64,000 bases of DNA from Oxyruncus cristatus (Eukaryota > Chordata > Aves > Passeriformes > Cotingidae). The stretch lies in NCBI GenBank assembly GCA_013399855.1, contig VXAY01002192.1, positions 930,001 to 994,000 on the forward strand, read 5' to 3'. Of the stretch, positions 1 through 10,109 are shown piece after piece. Each line of letters opens with the position of its first letter. Position 1 is the first letter of the stretch. The notes beneath the pieces were generated by a model. The model did not search any database, was not told where the DNA came from, and saw only the letters and a program-made list of their open reading frames with translations. The position numbers and the translations under genes were made by a program.

Positions 1-488
1 TAGGAGTCTCCAGGCAGCAGAAGCTGCAGTTCTGCAAGTACATCTCTGTTGGCATCTCGGAAGCCAACCCTTTACATTAGACCTCTGAAATGAGGGTGGA
101 TTCACAATTCTGTGTTCCCAAAACCTTAACAAGGACAAATATCAGTCTGCTAATACCAGCCAGCAGCGGCTGCTTTACCTGCAACTTTATGTTTAAAGCT
201 ATTCCTTCACTCCTGTCAAAAATTGCAGTAAAATTGCTCTGTTGCTGCCTGGATCAAATTAGTAGGATTGAACACCAGAGCCGTGTGTACTTTGTAGCAT
301 GGCCTGGTGGGAGATCTGTCCTTAGGATTGGCTAGTGTAGATAAGTAGGTGCTTGGTAATGGCAGGGTGACTGTTTGGGAGGGGGCAGTAGGACAAATTA
401 ATTTCTGGAACAATCTGGGACTTAAAATCATGGTAGCATTATCTGAGATGACATCTGGAGTAATTTGTGTCTTTTTCTCCCCTTCTAG
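1..488 (+). other. SDC1: SDC1 last intron (3' part only)
   Basis: This is the 3' end of the intron preceding the terminal syndecan-1 exon; its donor lies outside the window. No other exon is visible in it. It ends in a pyrimidine-rich tract (about 469-486) followed by the acceptor AG at 487-488. The intron interrupts a codon after its first base (phase 1): the first base of the Gly codon comes from the preceding exon, and GA at 489-490 completes it. The small open frames at 90-594 carry no recognisable domain and look like chance. Confidence 0.85.
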
Positions 489-655
489 GAGTTATTGCTG
501 GAGGACTGGTAGGCTTGGTGTTTGCAGTGTTTCTAGTTGCATTTATGCTGTACAGAATGAAGAAAAAAGACGAAGGCAGCTATTCACTGGATGAACCAAA
601 ACAATCTAACGGAGGATACCAAAAACCACACAAACAAGAAGAATTCTATGCATAA
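489..655 (+). CDS. SDC1: Syndecan-1, terminal coding exon (transmembrane segment and cytoplasmic tail)
   Basis: This is the last coding exon of a cell-surface heparan-sulfate proteoglycan that acts as co-receptor for growth factors and matrix. The exon gives about 55 residues. First comes a hydrophobic membrane segment with the small-residue GGLVG dimerisation motif. It is followed by the basic stop-transfer and C1 region ([11 protein letters not shown]), a variable region containing [13 protein letters not shown], and the C2 region ending in EFYA, the PDZ ligand bound by syntenin or CASK in the syndecan family. The SLDEPKQ/NGG variable region points to syndecan-1. Syndecan-3 has a similar tail but lacks the NGG, and syndecan-2 and -4 differ more. 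Compared with the mammalian tail as I recall it, one residue is missing after the GG pair and His replaces Thr before KQEEFYA. The stop TAA is at 653-655. The ectodomain exons lie upstream, outside the window. Confidence 0.96.
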
Positions 656-852
656 ACACTGATCTTCAGGACACTTCTTATTCCAACTTTCTTGGATTCT
701 TCTCTCCCTGCACGTGGACCTCCTAGTGTGCTTTGCATTAAACTTAAGCCATATGATCATTGGGTTATTTGCCCTTACCACTTTGCCATTGGAAATCTTA
801 TAACTACAAAGTAGATCTGGATTCATTGAACATTCCCTGCTTTCTTGCACAA

Positions 853-870
853 TTTTTTTTTTTTTTTTTT
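853..870 (+). repeat. Poly(T) run in SDC1 3' UTR
   Basis: Eighteen consecutive T about 200 bases after the SDC1 stop codon. It is a simple homopolymer. In the mRNA it would be a U tract. Confidence 0.95.
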
Positions 871-1002
871 AACCAGAATTGGGACTGCAAGTTCCTAAAC
901 TCACTTTGGTTTATCTGGAGACTGCTGGGGCAGGCAGTGGGGAGAAGACAAGGGAGCACTGTATGTATAGAACTATTGATATTTAGGGAAAGGGCTAGCA
1001 AG

Positions 1003-1008
1003 AATAAA
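1003..1008 (+). promoter_or_regulatory. SDC1: Candidate proximal poly(A) signal of SDC1
   Basis: AATAAA about 350 bases after the stop codon, followed by a modest T/G-rich stretch. Use of this site would give a short 3' UTR lacking the Pumilio site and the T15G array. An ATTAAA at 737-742 and another at 1164-1169 are further, weaker candidates. Actual use cannot be judged from sequence. Confidence 0.4.
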
Positions 1009-2067
1009 CAATTATCAGTGCTCGAATTCTGTATAGCAGGGATCCTTCCTATTTAACTCATAGATGTGTTTTGAGTGTAACAAATGGCTGTGCTGGGCAG
1101 ACATTTGGTACACTGCAATCCTCTAGCTCTTTATGGCCGCTGTATTTGGAGCACTTAATACCTATTAAACATCAAGCTGAACACGATTTCTAGTGAAAGT
1201 TGGTGTGAGGGGCAGAGTAAACAAATGACTGTCACATGGTTTAAAATGACTTATGTTTTGGAAGCATTATCCCATACTCAGAACCAACTCCTAAGCAGTT
1301 GGTACATAGACTAGCAAAAAAATTCAAATCCTGAAGATCCCAAAACTATGTAGAGAGTTAATTTTACCAATAGTGTTGGACTGTCCCACTACCCTCTTGC
1401 TCTTTCAAGACTTAGGTAAGTAGATTTTTCTAAGCAGTCTTATCTCAGACATTCCCTTCGTTAGGTGCTGAATTGAGGCTGGGCTGTCGTGCTGTTGATG
1501 ATCTCACCCCGCGCTACCGTGTAGTCGGCAGGTGACCGATGGCGTGTTGTGGCACCTTCCCCTCCACACATGTTCACCGTGGTTGTCTTGGAACTTGGTC
1601 TGCCATGCCTTGGCACGCAGGGGTGGGAGATAGAAAGCAGCACCTCATGACTTTGCAGCTGAGGAGTAGAGACACCTCTGAAACGAGCCTGGGGAAGGCA
1701 GAGTGTAGATAGCCTTAAACAGACAACAGTTTGTGTGCTTGACTCTCACCGCTCCGGAGCGGCTCTTCAGAAGCTGTTCCTGCACTTTGGAGAGAAGCAG
1801 CTCCAGGCATGTCAGACTAGGAAGGGCCAAAAAGCACCTCCTGAGAAAAGTCTGGGTGCCTGAAGCTGTGTGTGGTCAGTGTGTGCCAGATGCCAGGCAC
1901 TGAGGGTCTAGAGCTCTCCAGAGTATCTCAAACCGAGTGAGAAGACAAGTGTGGTGTTCTGTGCAAAGCCTTACTTCTGCTCTGCCTTTGGGTATCTTCT
2001 TGCCAGTTCAGTTCCTCATCACTCAGTGCAGAAGGTATGGGGTGGATGGAGGAGTGTTTACAACTGA

Positions 2068-2075
2068 TGTAAATA
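2068..2075 (+). promoter_or_regulatory. Pumilio-type response element in SDC1 3' UTR
   Basis: TGTAAATA matches the UGUANAUA motif recognised by PUM1 and PUM2, which usually lower mRNA stability or translation. It lies inside the inferred 3' UTR on the sense strand. A single 8-mer can occur by chance in 2 kb of AT-rich sequence. Confidence 0.4.
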
Positions 2076-2358
2076 TTTGTACTGTTGAGCCAGAGGGAAT
2101 GATCGGAGAATACTGGAAAATTCTGCAACAGTTGGTATAAATGTTGCACATTAACAGTCAAACTTAAAAACCTGTGTAATTTAAATGAAGTATAAAACAC
2201 TCCTGAGCTGCTATGCAGCTAAAATTGGTGCCTTCTCTGCAAACTCAAGAAAAGAACCCAAAACTTCTTGATTCCAAACTCTTTTTTATGCACACAGAGA
2301 ACTTGTGCATATGTGTAGCTGGCTGTTTTTAAGTAAAGCTGCAACAACCATTATGGGG

Positions 2359-2520
2359 TTTTTTTTGGTTGTGTTTTTTTTTTAGTTGTTTTTTTTTTTT
2401 TTTGTTTTTTTTTTTTTTTGTTTTTTTTTTTTTTTGTTTTTTTTTTTTTTTGTTTTTTTTTTTTTTTGTTTTTTTTTTTTTTTTGGTTTGGTTTGTTTTT
2501 TTTGTTTGTGTTTTTTTTTT
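2359..2520 (+). repeat. Periodic T15G minisatellite within a T-rich tract
   Basis: This T-rich block has single G residues at 2388, 2404, 2420, 2436, 2452 and 2468, exactly 16 bases apart. That makes five full T15G units, flanked by less regular T/G sequence. In the SDC1 mRNA it would be a long U-rich tract. The opposite strand gives a meaningless Lys/Asn/Thr/Gln open frame. Confidence 0.93.
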
Positions 2521-2854
2521 AATGAATGAATTTTTATAGGTTAAATGCAATGACCAGATGGTGTTAATTTCAGCTGTAATTCTTTGCTTTGTATAGGAAT
2601 GTAGAAATGTTGTTTGATAGGTCTATATATGGAAAGGTTCTTGTAAAGCACAGGAAGATAAAGTAGTAAACTTCAGTTGTACCTCACAACCTTGTTAGGG
2701 AGAAAGGAAGAAAACTGTATATTTTGGTAGTCTTAACTGACAGTTTGTGAAACAAACATGACATTCTGTGTTATTTAAGTGGTACAAATGAGATATGAAT
2801 TCTAACAGAAGATGCAAGATTCGGTTATCTATATGCCATGTAAGGGTATACTGC

Positions 2855-2860
2855 AATAAA
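2855..2860 (+). promoter_or_regulatory. SDC1: Main candidate poly(A) signal of SDC1
   Basis: Canonical AATAAA with a GT/T-rich downstream region beginning about 15-25 bases later, the usual layout of a vertebrate cleavage site. It is the best candidate for the distal end of the SDC1 transcript. Confidence 0.65.
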
Positions 2861-2885
2861 TGGCATTTTGGCAAGAATGTGTCTG

Positions 2886-4229
2886 ATTGGTGAACATTGA
2901 TCTGTATAGTACTTTAAAAGATAGATGTGGCTTTTAGGACTACTTAGGTCTTAAAGGAATTTGAATTCCAGAAGTGTGAATTTTTGGGCTACAGATATGG
3001 AGATTGAGCTCAGCATTTGAGGGGTAAGAGTGTGGCCTCCTTCCCCCTCACCCTGACTTGGGTGTCCCGGTTTCAGTGAGCTGCTCTGCCTGGATGCAGT
3101 GGTGTGGGATAGACGGGCTGTGGTGGAGACAGAAGGACTTTAGAAAACCTGCACTCTTAGAAAGCACTTTCCAGCTTTGTTTAGCTTACTTCATGCCAAC
3201 TTTACCAGTCCCTTAAGCTGTGTGAAAGGCTTTGTAAGATCAGAGTTGGCTGGTTTGTGTTGAAGTGCCTTACCAGCTACGAATTCTCTTCCTTGGGGGT
3301 TTACAAAAACTTTTGCTTCCACTTTTCTACTCAGTGATACTGTGGGAAATTAAGGTGGCAGGGAGGGAATAAAATGAATTGCTGAGGGAAGTGGGAAACC
3401 TCTATGTGAAAACCCTTACAAGTGCAACACTTGCCTCATCCTTGTTGTGCACTTGAGAGAAACTTCGTTGTACCAAGAGTGAATAATTTACAGGAGGGCT
3501 GGTCTCTGTACTCTAGCACAGGTTAGCCTGGGTTTTCCTGAGTCACATTTCTGTTCGTTGTGCTTCCTGACTTTCTTCTTCATCCATGCTGGAGCAATTA
3601 TCACATTTGCTCTTGTTCACAAGTGAGATGCAAAGAATGTGGCTGGCAGAAAAACTTGACCCCTTCTTTGTTCTGGAAAAATGAGCTGGAGGGTGTAAAT
3701 GCACCCAATGTCAAAGAAGGCAAACTATGAGAGAAGGGGGACTTTACACAATTCTCACGTTGTCAGGTTGTATTAGACCCTATAAAGGAAGCTAAAGCAA
3801 ATCTAAAAGGCTGTATAATCTTGTAATTGGAATAGAGAACAGGAAAAAAAAAAAAGACGGCCACTCTACAGGGGTACTCAGAAGAAAAACTATTTCAGGC
3901 ATTTCATAAAAGCCTTATCTGAGTCTTCATCAGGCCTAGCATGTATATTGATGAAAATGAGTAGTGGAATAAAGGGGCAGGGTGAAATTTGTTCCATTTG
4001 TGATAGCTGCAGAACAAAAAAAAAAAAAAAACCAACAAAACCCAAAAAACCTTACCTTTTAAATATGCAGGAGATGAGATAGAGGCTCAAAACCAAGTAG
4101 TTACTTGGCATTCTGGGATGGTGTTTAGCTCATAAAACTGGAAGCCTGATGGACAGAATTTTTAATAAGCTTATAAAATTAGAAGACAGCAATTTTATTG
4201 CAGAAAATTAAGTGCAGTGTCTTCTCTAA
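2886..4229. other. Intergenic DNA, no gene seen
   Basis: This stretch is probably downstream of the SDC1 transcript. I see no exon or recognisable repeat family. It has a short A run at about 3843-3855 and a 16-A run with an A/C-rich tail at 4016-4050. An AATAAA at 3368-3373 is a possible more distal SDC1 poly(A) signal. Confidence 0.6.
4016..4031 (+). repeat. Poly(A) run
   Basis: Sixteen A followed by an A/C-rich tail to about 4050. It could be the relic of a retroposed tail, but no element is recognisable directly upstream. Confidence 0.9.
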
Positions 4230-5360
4230 GGAAAGAGGAGAGAAAAGATGTGGCCTCTGCAGTATGCAGGGTCTTTCAAAAGGATCTGATGGATAGAGGA
4301 ATTAAAAGGTAGGATGCTGATAGACAAGACAAAATATGAAATAGATTCACCAAAAGTGGATTGTGCCAGACTAATCAGATCTCTTGCTTTTTGATAGCGT
4401 TTTTTTCAGTCAAAGGCAATCTTTTTCTAATTGAACTTCACTAAAGAAAGTTATCAGTGCCACACAGAAAATGAAAAATCCAAGGGAGGAAGCTGGGGAT
4501 TAGTGGAAGAGCAGCAGGCTCTGCAAAGCCAGAGTTAGGGAGACCTCATTTTGGGGATATCTTTCTAAATATTGTCTGAAATGGAAGGAAATACACAGAA
4601 TTACATTAGCCATTGGGAATTTGGGCACCCTCGATAGCTTGGAGAAGAATAATGTTCTGACAAATAAGAATTAGGATTAACTTCAATAGGACAAGGTCAG
4701 GCTTGGAGGGGGTAACAAAAGGAATTTCTGCTCTAACCTGGGAATAAGAGGGGAAGGAAGTGCTAGGTGAATTAGTCAGAATTTTAGAATAATTGTGTGT
4801 GATGTAACTGTAAGAAAGGAAAAAAACAAGTGAATACAGGATGTAGTAACCAGCAAGTATTTCTAGCAAGTAGGGGGAATTGTTGGCATTGTGGGTATTA
4901 CTTTACTAAGAACTGGTGAGCCCTTTGTTCCTTCCCAGCATTAATTAATCCTAGAGCATGTAGATGATTGTAAGCAGAGGAAAAACAATTAAAATTATGG
5001 GGGAGTACAGAGTCTCTTCCCAGAGTAAACTAACAGTGTTTGGTTTGTTCAGCCCAGAAGAACACAGCCTGACAGGTCCTGCAATTGCTATCTGCATGCT
5101 TGCCGTGGTACAGAACCACACAAAGGATGGGGATGAGCAATTTAGGCTAAAGAATAATATGGGAACAGGGGAAAAAAATAAATTGGCAAGTATAACCATT
5201 AAAATAATTCAATACCTTGAGAATTCTCAGTTGTGGAGAGGGGGAATTAAAGTTTGAAATGAATTGAATACGGAATTTGATGTTCAGGAAGATTATGGTA
5301 TAAAATGTTCCTGAGCCAGTGGGATACCTTTCAGCCACTAGTCTACACAAGGAACACAGA
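4230..5360 (+). mobile_element. Old, decayed CR1 LINE fragment (ORF2 part)
   Basis: Two blocks in the right order match the old CR1 lineage shared by birds, turtles and crocodilians. Around 4348-4400 is the reverse transcriptase stretch for a TKSGLCQTNLI-like segment ('ccaaaagtggattgtgccag'). Around 5045-5345 is the ORF2 C-terminal stretch, with 'aatttaggctaaagaataat' and the AAATTGGC block. The middle is heavily decayed and shortened, with many stops and indels. Outer limits are approximate and no 3' tail was seen. Confidence 0.6.
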
Positions 5361-6765
5361 GACTAGTTAAAAGCTCTTCCTCTCTTTCTTATACTGTTTT
5401 TATTTTTTTATGTACTCTAGCTTACTCTCCTTCCCCTAGTGTGCTTTAGCATGGAAAAGCAGATGGACAGCCTTCTGGACCATTCTTTGAGATGATAACA
5501 AAAGATAATTGGGACCAATGTCCTCTGCTTTGTGCACACACACACATATGTACCTGTGCTTACGTGTATGCATCTGCATGGACACACGAGTATGTGCTAA
5601 CGAGAAACCAAAACAGGGACTAGGGAAGGGCAACCACTAAATTTAAAAAGTCAGAAAATATTAAGCGCTTTCAAAAGTAGAAAATCCTCCTTCACAATGG
5701 CATAAAGCAAAGAATAAACAGGCATGATTTGAAAGTAAAGATTAGCATTTGGATGGATCGTGGATCTCGGAGCGCAGCTGTTCTGGTTTAACCAAAGCCA
5801 TGTGACTGTTGCATAAAAACGTCCTCAGCATGAACCCCTACTTGTCTGAGCCAACCATCAAAGCATTCCTGACCCCTGATAACCTGCGGGGGAGAGAGAT
5901 GCATGCTTTAGATGTGCCACCAGTCCAGGGGTCCCCCAAATTGTGGTACTTCTGTGCAATTGTTTTTCGCTGCACATTTGGAAATAAATCACAAAACCCC
6001 AAACCTCAAAAAAATCCACCACTAAAACCTATCACACCTGCCTTACCTCTGGGAGTCATAGGCAGGAGCTGTCTACATTCCTTCTGTACACAGAGCTAGG
6101 GATGCTGCAGGTCATTAAGGTGAGGGCAGGGACATTGAGCAAAGGAGTGGGGCTGCCTGGAAGAAACTTATGTTGATGCCACCAGTGCATTTCTCCCTCT
6201 AAATAAAACCTGGGAACTCTTGTCTTAACTGACTGGGTAAGGGTTTTCCTCTTGTGGTAAACCAGGTTGCATCTCTTTCTGAAAGGAGAGGGTTTAAGTG
6301 CCTGCAGAAATTCAGCACTAGCTGAGAAATGCAGGTTCTGAATGAGGTATCTCTCTTTTCTGTGGCATCTGACTCCCATCAGATTTGGAAGTAGTATATG
6401 CTGAGGGCAAGGCTCTGCTTCTCTGGAGGTGCTCCAGGCTGTTGTGGCTTCCTAAGCAAGAGCACATGCTGTTCAAGAACATGCTGCTGTGCTCAGGTGG
6501 TGTGCTGGGTGCTATTCCCCATTGTATGAGCCAATATGTGACCGAAAGGAATCGCATAGTTTGTTATTCTAACGGGTCCACACAGACTGCCTTATACAAA
6601 GCCCTAGCTGAGGGAAGCTTAAAAGTGTTGTGCAGAACAAAATCAAACCAACTGCAATTCAGACTGAAATAATTTCAAAAGGCCATTATTGTCTTTTAAC
6701 AAACCCTCCACAGACTAGAACCCCTCAAAATAAAGCAGATTTTGCATACAAAGAAAAAGTTGGCA

Positions 6766-6791
6766 TGTATCCAATCAAGAGATTGGATACA
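6766..6791. repeat. Perfect inverted repeat (11-bp arms, 4-bp loop)
   Basis: TGTATCCAATC is followed by AAGA and then its exact reverse complement GATTGGATACA. Each arm carries a CCAAT or ATTGG box, so the site also reads as two opposed CCAAT motifs. No transposon ends or microRNA-like longer stem are visible beyond the arms. Confidence 0.9.
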
Positions 6792-7413
6792 TTGGGTCCA
6801 TCTAATTGCTTATCCAGCCATATCTGGAGGAGATCTGAAAAGCTGCCTTTTCTGGCAATCAGAACTCACCTCAGTCATCCACCCTCTGTGGTCAGAGGCC
6901 TTCAAAGCCCAGCTCCAAATGGGCACCAAGGCTTGGCCAGCCCTTCAGTGACTGTCACGTGGAGTGAGTAGGACTGTACGCGCCGCTACACGCAGCACAC
7001 AGCCCTGATGATGGAAGAATCAGTCATTTCTCATTCAGTACATTCAGGCCCGAAGTTGCCTCTATGAGTAACTTGAAAACAGTTCAGTGTTCAGTCTTTA
7101 TAACACAGAGCAATGGATCAAGGACTTCTTTGAGTTTTATTGTTCTCAGGGTGGTACAAGGGAAAATGTGGCCATTTTGGAACTGCATTACCTGCCTTTA
7201 TTCAGGCAGATTACCTGCCTCCAGATTGAAAATGTGGCTTTATTATTATCATTATTTATGTACTACTGGAGGAAAAGACAGTGTGCATATGTTTTTGAAA
7301 ATGCTGGTTGAGTCTGCTCTTCCTGGTCAAATAGTGCTGTTAATGTTTGATAGCAGCCACCTGAGAACAGAACTGTTTATTGTTCTCAGGAGGTGGTTTG
7401 TCTTTTTTGTTAA

Positions 7414-7440
7414 ATATATGTGTATATATATATATATGTA
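7414..7440. repeat. TA/TG microsatellite
   Basis: Alternating TA with two TG interruptions, a short simple repeat. Confidence 0.9.
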
Positions 7441-7612
7441 CAGTGGAGCTTGGCTGCAAGTTTCTGAGGCATGACATAAATGATTAGAGCCCTGCTTAGA
7501 AGTGTTGTCAGTTTTAAGTATTCCTTTCAGATGTTACCATGTCTACTTCCAACCCAAACCCTTCCTGCAGAAGTGCAACTCCGTGCGCTCGCACCGCTGT
7601 AAGGAGTGGTTG

Positions 7613-7654
7613 TGTGGTTACTCCACAGTGAGGATTAGTCACACATTAACCACA
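7613..7654. promoter_or_regulatory. Inverted pair of RUNX-type motifs
   Basis: TGTGGTTA at 7613-7620 and its reverse complement TAACCACA at 7647-7654 lie 26 bases apart. TGTGGTT is the core bound by RUNX factors. Just upstream is a small CpG-bearing patch (7580-7597). This suggests a distal element but proves nothing alone. Confidence 0.3.
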
Positions 7655-10109
7655 GCTGTAAAAACATGTCTATGGGAAAATCACAGCCAAGTACTGAGGG
7701 CCTTTGAGTCTGCTGCTTGTTACCAGGGAGGTGGGTTTCTGTTCCATTTTGCTTCTGCACTGTGCAACATATAGCTGGTCTGTTCACTTTGCTCTCAAGA
7801 TGCATTGTAGCTTTTCCTCTGGCGCTCCTCTGCCTGCTCCACTTCCATGGATGATTGGTCTACAGAGGCCTTGCATCTAGAGTCAGACAGTGTTTCTAAA
7901 ACAGCAGGTCCTGGTAGGGGAAGGGGTGTTCACACTGTCACAGTGTTTAGCCACACAATTTCATTGCTTGAGGCAAAGCAGGTGATGCCAAATGATGAGT
8001 TAGGGCTAACAACTTTTAGGCCTGGAGGAGCAGGGACACCCTTGCTCATTGCCAAGCTGACAGCTAAAGGCTGTAGCAAGTTCTCTTACTTTTTACTCAA
8101 TAGAAAACCACCATCCATCACTGTTGCCCTTCTCTCCACGTGTCTCATTCTGCATAGGTTTCAGAAAGTATGGATCCTGCACTCCATTTACAAGTCCTCC
8201 TCTCCAGATCTTCTCAGAGGTAGTAAAGCTGGGGAGCTTAGAGGAGAGGGAGGACAGCAGCATACCCCCAGGGAACATATGTCTTGTTAGGGCCACTCCT
8301 CATCAAGCTTTGGTCTCAGAAAACTGCTAGTGCCACATTACACACTTCAGGGCTTCCAGGAGATGATCCCAGATCATCATCCACCAAATATGGATTCTGT
8401 TGTTCCCCACTGCTATATTGCATGGAAAGAGTGACAAACCTTCTTAATGGGAATATTTACTGGGGGAAGAGGGGGGCAGAGAAGGCAGTGCAAATGAGAG
8501 ATACATAATTAGGAATGCTTTCTCCAAAGCTGCTTTGGGCAAGGGAAGAAAAGCAGCACTCATGGAGAACATGTAATTACCATGTCCTCGGCCCCACCCT
8601 TGCCTTCTCAAGAGAAAATTTCTGTATTTACTGATTCGCTTCGGGCCTGTGTCACATGTCCCATTGCAAGTCAGCAACCAACAAAGTCTCTTTCACATAA
8701 ATAAGTGAGGCTCCTTTAGACTCCAGCTGCTTATTGAGCACATCAAGGAGAACTGAGCACTGGGAACAAGGAACTGCAGCTTTCTGGTTTTGCTGAAAGT
8801 GATGTCCCTGTGTTTGGGAACTGAAGCTGGGAATCCTCAGCCAGCTTCTCGGGTTCCATTCTGCTTCCTGAAGCCATGTCCTTGTCCTGGCTCTTGCCTG
8901 GAAAAGGCAATTTAGGCTGGGGTAGGAACTTAGGCAATACTGTAATGTGAGAAGCTGTATTGCTGTGAGAAAGTGCATGTTGTCTCTGCACTGAGCTAAT
9001 TTCCCTCCCTACCAAGAACCACTGCCTCTAATACCTGCTCCAGCTTGTTCCCTGTTACCCCAGTAGCACTTTTCAGACCATTCCTCCCCTTCCCTACCCA
9101 CAGAAATAGAAGGTTACCTCAGGTTCCTCACGTTTTCTCTGCATGAGGCAACATAAATTCCAACTTTGCCTTGAGCAAGGAGACATTAATATTGATCTAG
9201 AAAACCTTAGAGAAAAAGGACATCTGAAACCATCCCATGCAGATTCCTACACTGAACCCCAGTTTCATAAATGGGAAAATAAATCCTGCACAACACAATT
9301 CCCCTGGGCAGCTAGGACACTTTGCATGTAATTTCAGAGCTGCCTCTTGAGAATTTCCTTGTCTTCTCGTCAGTCCTCCAGCACCTTTCCGTTGCATTCA
9401 TCCATGTTAAATGAGGTATGAGCAATGAGAAACACCATGGTACAATCTTCACAGTGCTCTGCTGGCATTTCCCCTCCAGAGGCCAGTTACACAGCCTTCT
9501 GTGCTGTGCTTCTTCTTCTGGCTCACAAGGACTGTATCACAGCTGGGGAGCCAGAAAGTATGCTGAAATTTCAGGAATGAGTGTTTAAACCTTTCCCTGT
9601 CCCCCCTGCCTCCTCCCCACCCCACTCCCTTAATATTAAAGACAATATTGGAGCCAAATATTCCCTTCTTTATTACAGAGAATGAATAGATGTGTTCAGA
9701 ATTCCTTGTTCTGTATGGTAACAGATGGGGCATCTGAAGGCTGGTCCCCGCAGGGTCTGGGGACGGTGGCAGAGCTGAGGGTCTCTGAAACACACAACCC
9801 ACTGCGGCCCCTGGACACCTGCAAGAGGAAGAGCATGGTCACGTTCCGAGGGCTGGGCTGGTCTTTGCACTCCCAACCAGCAGCATGGGGACAGGTTCCC
9901 CATGGACAAAGAAGCTGTTCCCAGGGCTGCTGCCAAGGTGCTGTCCCATGGCCTCACTGCCACCCTGTTCGGGTGGTTCCTGTGTGTCCCCCTGAGCAAG
10001 CCTCACCCTGAGATCCCACCGATCTGGCTGCTCTCATGGGGATACAAACCTGCTGGGAGCACGTATGACAGAAGCCATGTGTGCTGTCCCAGAGCTCACC
10101 TGGGAGGGA

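Larger units (their letters stand above)
656..2885 (+). other. SDC1: SDC1 3' untranslated region
   Basis: This non-coding sequence follows the stop codon without interruption and ends near a canonical AATAAA at 2855-2860, which has a T/GT-rich stretch just downstream (about 2876-2900). A UTR of about 2.2 kb is of the same order as in mammals, where SDC1 gives more than one transcript size by alternative polyadenylation. It contains an 18-T run at 853-870, a CpG-rich patch around 1490-1560, a Pumilio-type site, and a periodic T-rich array at 2359-2520. The exact 3' end is inferred. Another AATAAA at 3368-3373 could extend it. Confidence 0.7.
5361..10109. other. Intergenic DNA without recognisable genes
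   Basis: No exon or repeat family was recognised. Small features are a CA run at 5535-5547, a perfect hairpin at 6766-6791, a TA-rich microsatellite at 7414-7440 and an inverted pair of RUNX-type sites at 7613-7654. A 15-bp segment (TTTATTGTTCTCAGG) occurs at 7136-7150 and again at 7376-7390. The region 9720-10100 is more GC-rich than its surroundings, lies directly upstream of a CR1 copy and could include its 5' part, but I could not match it. Confidence 0.55.

Noticed and set aside
2329..2550. Reverse-strand open frame of Lys/Asn/Thr/Gln repeats
   Set aside because: It is the complement of the T15G array in the SDC1 3' UTR, so its composition is explained by the repeat.
9720..10100. GC-rich block upstream of the CR1 copy as a gene or CR1 5' region
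   Set aside because: Several frames are open but none matches a known protein, and I could not align it to a CR1 5' end.
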